Part shown: positions 25,670 to 33,623 of the stretch, one piece after another
Layout: each line of letters begins with the position of its first letter
How positions within the stretch are numbered: position 1 is the stretch's first letter
NCBI RefSeq assembly: GCF_022317005.1
Contig: NZ_CP081006.1
Coordinates: 1,612,001 to 1,676,000 of the forward strand
Length of the DNA stretch: 64,000 nt
From: Mycobacterium sp. IDR2000157661
GTDB lineage: Bacteria; Actinomycetota; Actinomycetes; Mycobacteriales; Mycobacteriaceae
Direction of reading: 5' to 3'
The notes under the pieces: model-generated
What the model was told of the DNA's origin: nothing
Databases searched by the model: none
Seen by the model: only the letters and a program-made list of their open reading frames with translations
Translations under genes and position numbers: made by a program

Positions 25670-26899
25670 ATGCCGCGTCTGCCTGCAATGCGAAGAGGTG
25701 GAACGATTCGCGTCATCGCGTACGTCGCGGCGGCCATGTGCTCCGCCGTGGTGTCGTATCGGTTGGTGCTGCAGGCGGTTGACGATTTCCAGCTGGACTT
25801 GGCGGTGTTCCGGGATGCCGGCGCAGCGTTCTTGGCCGGGGCGCCGTTGTACTCTGCCGACTTCCCCACCTCGACGGGCTTCCGATTCATCTATCCGCCG
25901 TTCGCTGCGGTGCTGTTCGCGCCGATGGCGCACGTCTCAGCCGATGTCCTCCAGGTGCTGTGGGCGGTGGTGAACATCGCGGCCGTCTGGTGGATCCTGC
26001 GCACCGCTCTCCATCGCCTGAACTTCGGCAAACCAGGCCGCGTGGCTCTTCTCGTGCTCGGTCCGGCGCTGCTGCTCGAGCCCGTTCGCGCGAACTTCGC
26101 CTTCGGTCAGATCAACATCATGCTGATGGCGCTGGTGGTGGCGGACTCCCTGCGCGCCGCCCCCCGCCGGCTCCGCGGCGCGTTCATCGGGCTGGCCGCT
26201 GCGATCAAGTTGACCCCTGCCGGCTACGCCCTTGTGCTGTTGGCGCGTCGGGACCGGACCGCGGTTCTCACCGCCGCCGCAACGTTCCTGGTGTGCGCGG
26301 CGGTGGGGTTCGCGCTGCTGCCACGCAGTTCGCTCTACTTCTGGGCCACGGAGTTCTTCCGGGACGACCGCGCAGGCGGACACGAGTTCAGCCGAAACCA
26401 GGCCCTGACCGGCCCGTTGGCGCGCATGGGCGTCGAGGGTCCGGTCAAGGATGTGCTGTGGCTGACCGCGGCCGCCGCCATCGCCGCCGGGGCATATTGG
26501 GCAGCACGCCGTTTCGCGCACAACGGCGAGCACGTCGTCTCGCTGGGTGTGGTGGCAGTGGCCCTGCTGCTGGCCGCGCCGTTCGCCGTCAATCACCACT
26601 GGGTCGGCTGCATACTGCTCGTCCCCCTGCTGCTCGCCGCCCGCTACCGGGCGTGGCGGCCGCTCCTTGCAACCGCGTTCGCGGTCTTCCTCGTCGGGCC
26701 GCACACCGCTCTCGAGCATGTGGCTTCGGCGCCACCCTGGCAGGTGATCGCCCTACACGTGGTCGGCAACGCCCAATTCCTCTGCGCGGGAAGCCTCTTC
26801 ATCGGTGCTCTGATCGTCGCACGGCGTCGCGGCGCGGACCGTCCGGCCGGGTATGCCGCTGCGAACCCGCGCGCACTCGCCGACGCCGACGCGCGTTGA
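25670..26899 (+). CDS. GT87 family polyprenol-phosphate mannosyltransferase-like membrane protein
   Basis: A 409-residue integral membrane glycosyltransferase of the GT87/GT-C class (DUF2029), the family of PimE and related mycobacterial mannosyltransferases. About nine to ten hydrophobic segments are present. The first loop carries the family acidic motif LAVFRDAGAAFLAGAPLYS, with the catalytic Asp expected there, and FIYPPFAAVLF follows. It would add mannose or arabinose from a polyprenyl phosphate donor to a wall glycolipid at the periplasmic side. The exact step is not known. A purine-rich run (GGAGGGAGGGG) lies before the ATG at 25670. Confidence 0.87.
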   Translation: MPRLPAMRRGGTIRVIAYVAAAMCSAVVSYRLVLQAVDDFQLDLAVFRDAGAAFLAGAPLYSADFPTSTGFRFIYPPFAAVLFAPMAHVSADVLQVLWAVVNIAAVWWILRTALHRLNFGKPGRVALLVLGPALLLEPVRANFAFGQINIMLMALVVADSLRAAPRRLRGAFIGLAAAIKLTPAGYALVLLARRDRTAVLTAAATFLVCAAVGFALLPRSSLYFWATEFFRDDRAGGHEFSRNQALTGPLARMGVEGPVKDVLWLTAAAAIAAGAYWAARRFAHNGEHVVSLGVVAVALLLAAPFAVNHHWVGCILLVPLLLAARYRAWRPLLATAFAVFLVGPHTALEHVASAPPWQVIALHVVGNAQFLCAGSLFIGALIVARRRGADRPAGYAAANPRALADADAR

Positions 26900-26908
26900 G
26901 CAACCACC

Positions 26909-27490
26909 TCAGGCCAGCGGAACGCCGTCCTGGGTCAGGACGTGCCATTCACCGCCGAACAGGTCCAGCCCCTGTCCCTTGGCATCGGTGTTGATCTTGT
27001 CGCCCGCATAGCGATACAGCGGTTGGCCGCGGTAGGTCGCTTGATTGCTGCCATCGCCGCGCTCGGCGGTGCCTGCCTCGGCGACGTTGATGCCGATGGC
27101 GCCCGTCGGGTCATTCTTGGCCAGCACCGGCAGCCAGGTATCGGCGCACGCGCCGTAACACGTCGGATCATTGCGCCCGTCGCGCGAGAAGACATACAGG
27201 GTGCGCCCGCTGGCGTCGACGATGATCTCGCCCAGCCGCTCGCGGTCATCGACGGCCAGGGCGACTTCTCCGATGGGCAGGATTCGGTCGTTCGCCGGGA
27301 TCGGGTTCGGCGTGGAGGAAGCGTCGGTTTTTAGCGGAGCCGTGGGTGCAACGGTCGTGGATGTCGTCGTCGCGTCGTTGGCGAACGCGGCACAGCCCGT
27401 CAGCGCCGCGATGCCGAGCGCGACCAAGGACGTCAACAACGCACCCCGGCGTAGCGGGCGGGCGACTTCCGGATGGTTCGGCGTGGCCAT
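26909..27490 (-). CDS. COG4315-type lipoprotein
   Basis: A 193-residue lipoprotein. The signal ends in the lipobox ALTGC at about 30-34. A Thr/Pro-rich linker is followed by a globular domain of the COG4315 secreted-repeat kind: GRTLYVFSRDGRNDPTCYGA, then CADTWLPVL, and a second-half match at QATYRGQPLYRYAGD and GEWHVL. The two Cys of the first motif probably pair. The domain is common in actinobacteria and its function is unknown. The ATG at 27490 is chosen since the earlier ATG would add an odd N-terminus. It converges with the GT87 gene, 9 bases apart. Confidence 0.85.
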   Translation of the reverse strand: MATPNHPEVARPLRRGALLTSLVALGIAALTGCAAFANDATTTSTTVAPTAPLKTDASSTPNPIPANDRILPIGEVALAVDDRERLGEIIVDASGRTLYVFSRDGRNDPTCYGACADTWLPVLAKNDPTGAIGINVAEAGTAERGDGSNQATYRGQPLYRYAGDKINTDAKGQGLDLFGGEWHVLTQDGVPLA

Positions 27491-27532
27491 GTTGATCTTG
27501 TTGCCGACTGCCGGGCGGCTCAAACCCCGGGG

Positions 27533-28765
27533 TCAGCCGGTGAGGCCGTCGGCCACCCGGGGCACCCGGTCCGCCGCGGCGCTGTCGAGAACCATAGCGG
27601 CGACCCGGTCTCGGTGCTGTTCGGCGCTGCCCAGCAGCACGGCGTTGGTGGCGGCCCGCTTGTAGTACAGGTGCGCCTGGTGTTCCCAGGTGAAGCCGAT
27701 CCCGCCATGTACCTGGATGGTGTCGTTGGCGACGTGGGTCGAAGCGGCCGAACAGACGGCTTGGGCGATGCTCGTCGCAAGCGCCGGGTCGTCGGAGCCA
27801 TCGGTCAGCGCCCAGATGGCATGATAGGCAACGGATCTGGCGTGCTCGACGTCGACGAGCAGGTTCGCCAGCCGGTGCTTGACCGCCTGGAAGGAGCCGA
27901 TCGGCCTGCCGAACTGCAGCCGCGACTTCGCGTACTCGACCGACAGGTCGAGCAGGTGTTGTGCGGCGCCGACCTGCTCGACGGCCAACAGCGCCGCACC
28001 GACCCGCAAGGCGTGGTCGAGCACTCGTTGGGTTTCGTCGGGGCCGGCGATCAACGCCGCGGGGGCGTCGGAGAACGTCACGTTGGCCTCCGACCTGGTG
28101 AGGTCGAGGGTGGCCAGCGGCGTGCGCTGAACTCCGCTCGCCGCAGCGTCAACGGCGTACAACGCAACACCGTCGTCGCCGCGGGCCGCGACCAGGAGCA
28201 CCTCGACGATGCCGCCGTCGACGACCTGGGTCACCTTGCCCGACAGCGCATCTGCGCTCGCTGTCACGGTGACTGCATCGGCGTCGAAGACACCGGCATG
28301 GTCGGTCACCGCGACGGCCGCGGTGCGTCGTCCCTCCACCAGGTCGGTGAGCAACTCGTCGCGCGCAGCGCCGGACGCAGCGGCGACCAGGGCGGGGATC
28401 GCCAGGTAGACCGTGCCGAACAACGGGCCGCATGCCAACCGCGCCCCCAGCTCCTCGATGGCGACGGCCTGATCGACCAGCGTGCCGCCGACGCCGCCGT
28501 CGGCTTCGGGCACCGACAGGCCCAACACTCCCAGCTCACCGCCGAGCCGCTCCCAGACCTTCGGGTCGAACGGCGGGTCGGACTCCATGAGTCCGCGGAC
28601 CTTGTCTTCCGCGAAGTGCTCGGCGGCGAATTTGCGCACCGCATCGCGCAATTGGCCCTGCTCGTCGGTGAACGTGAACTCAGCAAGCTCCTCAGCTCGA
28701 CGGTTGGGCTGATCCGCAAGCTCCTCAGCTCGACGGTTGGGCTGATCCGCAAGCTCCTCAGCCAC
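27533..28765 (-). CDS. Acyl-CoA dehydrogenase (FadE-like), repeated N-terminal segment
   Basis: A 410-residue acyl-CoA dehydrogenase-fold flavoprotein. The ordinary fold begins at FTFTDEQGQLRDAV, with LSVPEADGGVGGTLVDQAVA and the FAD-binding end TIQVHGGIGFTWEHQAHLYY. The catalytic Glu of the usual C-terminal position is not obvious, so this may be the partner subunit of a heteromeric pair. The start GTG lies inside the end of the upstream dehydrogenase gene (8-base overlap, 28758-28765). The first 30 residues are a repeat, AEELADQPNRR twice and AEELA once more, made by a 33-bp tandem duplication. Paired FadE subunits act in sterol side-chain breakdown in mycobacteria; that is a possible but unproven role. 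Confidence 0.87.
   Translation of the reverse strand: MAEELADQPNRRAEELADQPNRRAEELAEFTFTDEQGQLRDAVRKFAAEHFAEDKVRGLMESDPPFDPKVWERLGGELGVLGLSVPEADGGVGGTLVDQAVAIEELGARLACGPLFGTVYLAIPALVAAASGAARDELLTDLVEGRRTAAVAVTDHAGVFDADAVTVTASADALSGKVTQVVDGGIVEVLLVAARGDDGVALYAVDAAASGVQRTPLATLDLTRSEANVTFSDAPAALIAGPDETQRVLDHALRVGAALLAVEQVGAAQHLLDLSVEYAKSRLQFGRPIGSFQAVKHRLANLLVDVEHARSVAYHAIWALTDGSDDPALATSIAQAVCSAASTHVANDTIQVHGGIGFTWEHQAHLYYKRAATNAVLLGSAEQHRDRVAAMVLDSAAADRVPRVADGLTG
28685..28761 (-). repeat. 33-bp tandem repeat at the 5' end of the acyl-CoA dehydrogenase gene
   Basis: Two identical 33-bp units (28685-28717 and 28718-28750) and 11 bases of a third (28751-28761). Each codes for ADQPNRRAEEL, so the frame is kept. 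The perfect identity suggests a recent duplication. Confidence 0.95.
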
Positions 28766-29951
28766 GCGGGATCTCCTTCCATGGCATGCCGGCATCGGCG
28801 CGCAGGTCTCCGGGCAGACCGAGAATCCGTTCGCCCAGGATGTTGCGCATCACTTCCGAGGTACCGCCTTCGATGGTGTTGGCCCGGCTGCGCAGATACC
28901 GCTGCTGAATGGGGCCCTGCCAGTCCCGGTCGCCGGTGGCGGCCCCCTGCTGGTAACTGTGGTACAGAATGCCTTCGGGCCCAAGGAAATCCATGCACCA
29001 CTGGTAGATTAGCTGGTTCAGCTCGGCGCCGACCAGCTTGCCGATCGAGCCCTCCGGACCCGGCCCGCCGACCGTCGCGGCGGCGCGCGACCGTTCGGAG
29101 GTGAGCCGTTGGGCCTCCGAGCGCAGCCACAGCTGTGTCAGCCGGTCGCGCAGCACGGGCGTACGGCGCTCGGGCCGCGACGCCCACAGCCCGGTCGCGT
29201 CGGCGATGGTCCCCGCGCCACGACGGCTGCCGCTGCCACCGAGCGCGGTGCGTTCGTTCATCAGCGTGGTCATCGCGACGTTCCACCCGTTGCCGACTTC
29301 GCCGAGGCGGTGCATATCCGGGATGCGCGCGTCGGTGAAATACACCTCGTTGAACTCCGCCTGCCCGGTCATCTGGCGCAGCGGCTTGGTCTCGACCCCG
29401 GCGCCGTGCATGTCGACGACGAAGTAGGTCAGGCCCTTGTGCTTGGGCACGTCGGGATCGGTGCGTGCCAGCAGCAGCCCCCATCGCGCCCGGTGCGCCA
29501 GGCTCGTCCAGACCTTCTGCCCGTTGACGACCCAGTCGTCGCCGTCCCTTTTGGCGGTCGTGGCCAGCCCGGCCAGGTCGGAGCCCGCCCCCGGCTCGGA
29601 GAACAGCTGGCACCACAGGTCCTCGGTGGTGGCCAACGGCCGCAGCCACTGCCGCTTCACCTCCTCGGTCTGCGCGTGCTCGCGGATGGTCGGCGCCGCC
29701 ATGCCGTAGCCCATCGGGTTCAGCCCGAGTGGCACGGGCCCGCCGGCGCCCTGCAGGACGCGGTCGGCGACGGCCTGCAGCCCTCGGGACACGCCGAGCC
29801 CGCCGAGTCCCTCCGGGAAGTGCACCCACGACAGGCCGGCGTCGTAACAGGCGCCGAGGAACTCCTGAACGGGCACCTTCTGCGGATCGTGCTCGGCGAC
29901 GACGTCCCGGGCCAGCTCAGCGACCCGACCGGCATCAGCGTCATTGCTCAT
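28758..29951 (-). CDS. Acyl-CoA dehydrogenase (FadE-like)
   Basis: A 397-residue acyl-CoA dehydrogenase. The FAD motif LWCQLFSEPGAGSDLAGL is intact, followed by DDWVVNGQKVWTS, and the C-terminal flavin contact is RANTIEGGTSEVMRNILGER. It would oxidise an acyl-CoA to the 2-enoyl-CoA, passing electrons to electron-transfer flavoprotein. It begins with ATG 29951, seven bases after a TATCGT -10, so it is probably leaderless. Its 3' end overlaps the second FadE-like gene by 8 bases, which suggests a heteromeric complex of the two. Confidence 0.9.
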   Translation of the reverse strand: MSNDADAGRVAELARDVVAEHDPQKVPVQEFLGACYDAGLSWVHFPEGLGGLGVSRGLQAVADRVLQGAGGPVPLGLNPMGYGMAAPTIREHAQTEEVKRQWLRPLATTEDLWCQLFSEPGAGSDLAGLATTAKRDGDDWVVNGQKVWTSLAHRARWGLLLARTDPDVPKHKGLTYFVVDMHGAGVETKPLRQMTGQAEFNEVYFTDARIPDMHRLGEVGNGWNVAMTTLMNERTALGGSGSRRGAGTIADATGLWASRPERRTPVLRDRLTQLWLRSEAQRLTSERSRAAATVGGPGPEGSIGKLVGAELNQLIYQWCMDFLGPEGILYHSYQQGAATGDRDWQGPIQQRYLRSRANTIEGGTSEVMRNILGERILGLPGDLRADAGMPWKEIPRG

Positions 29952-29958
29952 GCCAGCA

Positions 29959-29964
29959 ACGATA
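29959..29964 (-). promoter_or_regulatory. -10 box of a leaderless promoter (acyl-CoA dehydrogenase pair)
   Basis: On the minus strand TATCGT, then seven bases (TGCTGGC), then the ATG at 29951. This fits TANNNT and a transcription start at the start codon. Confidence 0.6.
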
Positions 29965-30077
29965 GAAACTCGACACCCGTTAAGAAACAGCGGGATCGCG
30001 ATCGGCAAGATTCGTCACCGATCGGCCAGACCTTCCTGACGGGCCCCGCGACCGGCAGCGCCGCTTCCCACGGGTTC

Positions 30078-30905
30078 TCACACCCACGTCGTGGTTTCGG
30101 CCACCCCGCGGCGCGACTGAACGGGCAGGTCGTTCGCACCATCCGGCGCCGGACCGAGCCGGATCAGCACCTGCGGGACGGCCTCGCCGTCGAAGACCTC
30201 GCACGCGAGCGCGAGCCGGTCACGCGAACCTTGCAGCGGCTCGGTGACGGGGCAGGACGCCAGGCCGAGCGCGGTGGCCGAGAGCAAGAGGTGGCTCATC
30301 GCCTCCCCCGCGCGCAGTCGGTCGCGCTCGCCGTCGGTGTCGGTGGCCAGCACGAGCAGCGTGCCGTCACCAGTGCTCGAGTGCTCCCCGCCGCGAGCGG
30401 ACGGGGGGTAGCCCAGCGCAATGCGGCTGTCGGACAACCGGTTCCAATGAATCCTCGGCACGACGCTCAGCTGTACCCCGAACCGCGCCGCACGAACGAG
30501 GAGGAGTTCGAGGGTCGTCGCCGGAAGCGGGGCGGAGCCGTAGTCCCGCCGATCCGATCTGCGCCGTGCGATTCGGGCCGCCAGTTCGAGGTCGGCGTCT
30601 GCGGGGCGGCGTTCGATCACCTCGAACGACGCCAGGTGCCCATCGCGGAACCGGCGTATCCGGGGTTGCCAGCCGGCCCCCGCCAGCGCGACCGCGCAGT
30701 GGTTCAGCACGGCACCGCACGACAGCAGCACGTCGCGGCGGTCGGATTCGGTGTCGCCGAGCCGTCGAGTCCAATCCGGGTCGAGATGCAATCCGGCGGG
30801 GTCGACCTGCCAGTGCCACGGCTGCGAGTTCTGCGGCGACGGGGCCCACGCCGCGAGCTCCAGCACTTCGCGGAGCGTGGCGGTGTCGGGAAACGCGTTC
30901 GGCAT
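30078..30905 (-). CDS. Acg-like NAD(P)H nitroreductase-fold protein, short form
   Basis: A 275-residue protein of the mycobacterial Acg family (Rv2032/Rv3131 type, FMN-binding, part of the DosR hypoxia set in M. tuberculosis). Family landmarks are AAWAPSPQNSQPWHWQVD, RRRSDRRDYG, VLATDTDGERDRLRAGEAMS and LGLASCPVTEPL. Family members are about 330 residues; here about 50 seem to be missing in the middle, around residues 150-175, where SVVPRIHWNRLSDSRIALGY joins directly to the next block. Acg proteins bury FMN without normal reductase activity, so a storage or sensing role is possible. It is monocistronic. Confidence 0.82.
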   Translation of the reverse strand: MPNAFPDTATLREVLELAAWAPSPQNSQPWHWQVDPAGLHLDPDWTRRLGDTESDRRDVLLSCGAVLNHCAVALAGAGWQPRIRRFRDGHLASFEVIERRPADADLELAARIARRRSDRRDYGSAPLPATTLELLLVRAARFGVQLSVVPRIHWNRLSDSRIALGYPPSARGGEHSSTGDGTLLVLATDTDGERDRLRAGEAMSHLLLSATALGLASCPVTEPLQGSRDRLALACEVFDGEAVPQVLIRLGPAPDGANDLPVQSRRGVAETTTWV

Positions 30906-31081
30906 TCACCTCACCCCGTGTTGATCGGCCGTCTGTCAAGTCGCGATCGTACTGCCGACCAGGGGTCCGGTCGGGCGCGCCAGGCGCGATTGCGGGCGGG
31001 ATCGTTTTGGTGCGCGATCGGCGGGATACCCGACACGTTGCTCGAAGAAGTTCGTCGAGAGTTGGATTGGAGTTCTTTGGT

Positions 31082-31513
31082 ATGACGTTGCGCAAGCTAG
31101 CGATGAGTGCCGCACTAGCCGGTGGGTTGGCAGCAGGTGCCGTCGGCCTGGCCACCACGGCGGTTGCCCAGCCGGCGCCGCCGCCGCCACCGCCGCCGCA
31201 ACCCGCACCGCCACCGCCGGCCTGGCAGCCCGCACCACCGCCACCGGCCTGGCAGCCCGCACCACCGCCACCGGCCTGGCAGCCCGCACCACCGCCACCG
31301 GCCTGGCAGCCCGCACCACCGCCACCCGCGTGGATGCCGGGGCCGCCCCCGCCGGCCGCGCCGCCGGCCGGACCTAACCCGGGTGAGCCGCCGGCTTGGG
31401 CGCCGCCGAAGCCGGTCGATCCGGCGTGGGCCCCGGGTCAACAGCAGATCTGGGACCAGGGCTGGAACCACTGGGGCGTCTGGCAGAACGGCGTCTTCAT
31501 CCCGACGTTCTGA
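31082..31513 (+). CDS. Secreted proline-rich repeat protein
   Basis: A 143-residue exported protein. A signal peptide (about 1-29, ending AVAQ) leads to a Pro-rich region with several copies of PPPPAWQPA, then PPAWMPGPPPPAAPPAGPNP. A Trp-rich end, WDQGWNHWGVWQNGVFIPTF, is the only non-repetitive part and may fold or bind. Similar proline-rich wall proteins are common in mycobacteria, with unknown function. A GGAG lies about 10 bases before the ATG. A strong hairpin at 31526-31557 ends the transcript. Confidence 0.82.
   Translation: MTLRKLAMSAALAGGLAAGAVGLATTAVAQPAPPPPPPPQPAPPPPAWQPAPPPPAWQPAPPPPAWQPAPPPPAWQPAPPPPAWMPGPPPPAAPPAGPNPGEPPAWAPPKPVDPAWAPGQQQIWDQGWNHWGVWQNGVFIPTF
31220..31327 (+). 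repeat. Four 27-bp tandem repeats coding for AWQPAPPPP
   Basis: Units of 27 bases start at 31220, 31247, 31274 and 31301. They are identical except for the last base of the last unit. Their near identity indicates recent expansion, and copy number probably differs between strains. Confidence 0.92.
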
Positions 31514-31525
31514 TCACCACCCACC

Positions 31526-31557
31526 GACCGCCGCGGGACTTCGGTTCCGCGGCGGTC
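31526..31557. terminator. Strong bidirectional hairpin terminator
   Basis: GACCGCCGCGG (31526-31536), ten-base loop, CCGCGGCGGTC (31547-31557): a perfect 11-bp GC-rich stem between two convergent genes. There is no long T run, only GTTCGTT after it, as is usual in mycobacteria. Confidence 0.75.
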
Positions 31558-31565
31558 GTTCGTTG

Positions 31566-32390
31566 CTAGTCGGGCATTCGCCCGGTGGCGACCGCGCGGA
31601 CGAAGGCTTCGGCGAACATGCCGCACGCATCGTCCAATTCGGGCATGACGACCTGCGGGAAGTTGCCGAGCCCGGGTCGCATCATGGCGTGAACGGAGAT
31701 GGGGCTGACGAACTGCTGGATCAGCACCGCTCGCGGCAGGTCTCTGACCCGGCCTGCGGCGACTTCGCCGTCCAGCCACCTGCTCAGGGCGGCCATCAAG
31801 CGCAGGGCGCCGTGTTCGATCAAGGCACCTCCGCTTGGTCCGGCGGGCCGGGCCAGGGTCTCGGCGAGCACGGCGGCCAGCACCCGGGGCTCCCGCAGGT
31901 ACAGCGCGGCGAACGCGCGGTAGGCGCGTCGAACGATCTCCGTCAACTCGGTGTCCGACGAACCGGCGATAGCGTCTTCCCAGTCCAGCACCGGGATGTA
32001 GCGGTCGTAGACCGACCGCAGCAACCCCTCGCGGCCACCGAACGTCGCGTGAAGGCTGTGCACCGAGCACTCCGCCTCGTCGGCGATCGACTCCAAGGTC
32101 GCCGACGATACCCCGCCCGCACTTATGAGTCCGGCGGCCGCCTCAACGGCACGCAGCCTCACCGGCGGGCGACCTCCCGGGTCCACCCCGAGGTCGCGCA
32201 CCGCATCGTCGAGCGCGCGACGTGAACCGCCGAGCTGGCGCAGCAGCGTGCTGCGCGAGACGCCGAGCGCGTGGGCGATCACGACGATCGGCACGTCGGC
32301 GACGTCGCGGCCGAGCTGCTCAGCCGAGCGAAGGGTGGCCCGGATGACGTCGGCGGGCACCGGACTCGATCGGCGCTTGCGCCTTGACAC
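31566..32390 (-). CDS. TetR family regulator with two helix-turn-helix regions
   Basis: A 274-residue regulator, longer than the usual 190-220. The C-terminal part is a standard TetR protein: a DNA-binding head near 78-125 (ISAGGVSSATLESIADEAEC and HATFGGREGLL) and a ligand domain after it. Before it, residues 14-60 form another HTH-like unit (VVIAHALGVSRSTLLRQLGG), so the protein may have two reading heads. The GTG at 32390 has GGGGAGG upstream. It is divergent from the ferredoxin reductase/desA3 operon with about 120 bases between starts, so it probably represses that operon in response to acyl-CoA or fatty acids. Confidence 0.85.
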   Translation of the reverse strand: MSRRKRRSSPVPADVIRATLRSAEQLGRDVADVPIVVIAHALGVSRSTLLRQLGGSRRALDDAVRDLGVDPGGRPPVRLRAVEAAAGLISAGGVSSATLESIADEAECSVHSLHATFGGREGLLRSVYDRYIPVLDWEDAIAGSSDTELTEIVRRAYRAFAALYLREPRVLAAVLAETLARPAGPSGGALIEHGALRLMAALSRWLDGEVAAGRVRDLPRAVLIQQFVSPISVHAMMRPGLGNFPQVVMPELDDACGMFAEAFVRAVATGRMPD

Positions 32391-32509
32391 AGCTTGTTAC
32401 CTCCCCCGTAAGTGTGTTTCAAATGACATCGGACCGGCAACACCCCGAGGAGTTGGCCGCTGGCGCTGTTTGCATTCTCGTCGGGCCACGACCGCGAGGG
32501 AGGGCGAAT

Positions 32510-33607
32510 ATGGCGGAACGAGGTGCCGAGCCTCCCGTTCCCAGGGGCCGTCGGATGTTCCTACGGGCGGTGCGACATCTGTTCAACCCGCTGAAACCCG
32601 ACGACTACCTCGAGATGATCAACCCGCTGTGGACCACCAAGGAGTTGCGCGGAAAGGTCGAGCGGGTCGAGCCGCAGGGCTCGGAGGCGGCCAGCGTGTT
32701 GATCCGGCCCGGATACGAGTGGCCCGGCCACAAGCCCGGCCAGTACGTGCGGCTCGGGCTGGTCATCGACGGCCGCTATCACTGGCGTGCATACTCACTC
32801 ACCTCGGACCCGAACCCGCAAGACGGCCTGATCAGCGTCACGCCCAAGAAGGTGGACAGCGGCGTGGTGTCGCCGTACCTGGTGCACAAGATCCAGCCGG
32901 GCGAGCTGGTGCGGCTGGGCGAGGTGGAAGGCGTCTTCACCCTGCCTGAGCCGTTACCCGCCAAGATGCTTTTCATCAGCGCGGGCAGCGGGATAACGCC
33001 GATCATCAGCATGCTGCGCAGCCTCGACCACCGCGACGAGATGCGCGACGTGGTGGTCATCCATTCGGCCCGCACCCGGGAACAGGTCATGTTCCTGTCG
33101 GAACTGGAGGATCTGGACCGTCGCCACGACGGGGTGCGGCTGGACCTTCGGCTGACCTCCGAACGCGGCCGCATGTCGGCGGCGGACCTGGACGAGGTGT
33201 GTCCGGACTGGCGGGATCGCGAAGCGTTCTGTTCCGGGCCGAGCGAGCTGCTCGACGACATGATCGAGCACTGGGAGGGCAACGGCGATCCGGACCGGCT
33301 GCGCTTCGAGCGTTTCCAGCCCAAGATCGGCGGCGACGGGGCCGAGGGAGAGGGTGGTGAGATCACGTTCCTCGACAGCGACAAGACCGTCGAGAGCGAC
33401 GGCGGCACACCCATTCTGGAGGCCGGTGAGCAGGCCGGGCTGAACCTCGCATACGGCTGCCGGATCGGCATCTGCCACACCTGCGTCGGGACGCTGAAAT
33501 CCGGAAAGATCCGCGACCTACGTTCCGGAGACGTCCTCGAACCGATCGGCCAGGACGTCAGGATCTGTATCCACGCAGCCGAAGGTGACGTGGAGTTCGA
33601 ATTGTGA
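32510..33607 (+). CDS. Ferredoxin reductase, electron donor for the adjacent desaturase
   Basis: A 365-residue protein with three domains: FAD-binding (HWRAYSLTSDPN near 95-107), NAD(P)-binding (ISAGSGITPIISMLRSL) and a C-terminal plant-type [2Fe-2S] domain, Cys set C-x4-C-x2-C in CRIGICHTC plus a last Cys in RICIHAAEGD. It passes electrons from NADPH to the membrane desaturase. The gene next door is DesA3-like and matches the order seen with M. tuberculosis Rv3230c/Rv3229c. The ATG at 32510 has GGGAGGG upstream. The desaturase starts 17 bases after its stop. Confidence 0.92.
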   Translation: MAERGAEPPVPRGRRMFLRAVRHLFNPLKPDDYLEMINPLWTTKELRGKVERVEPQGSEAASVLIRPGYEWPGHKPGQYVRLGLVIDGRYHWRAYSLTSDPNPQDGLISVTPKKVDSGVVSPYLVHKIQPGELVRLGEVEGVFTLPEPLPAKMLFISAGSGITPIISMLRSLDHRDEMRDVVVIHSARTREQVMFLSELEDLDRRHDGVRLDLRLTSERGRMSAADLDEVCPDWRDREAFCSGPSELLDDMIEHWEGNGDPDRLRFERFQPKIGGDGAEGEGGEITFLDSDKTVESDGGTPILEAGEQAGLNLAYGCRIGICHTCVGTLKSGKIRDLRSGDVLEPIGQDVRICIHAAEGDVEFEL

Positions 33608-33623
33608 TTGTGAAGGAGTCACC

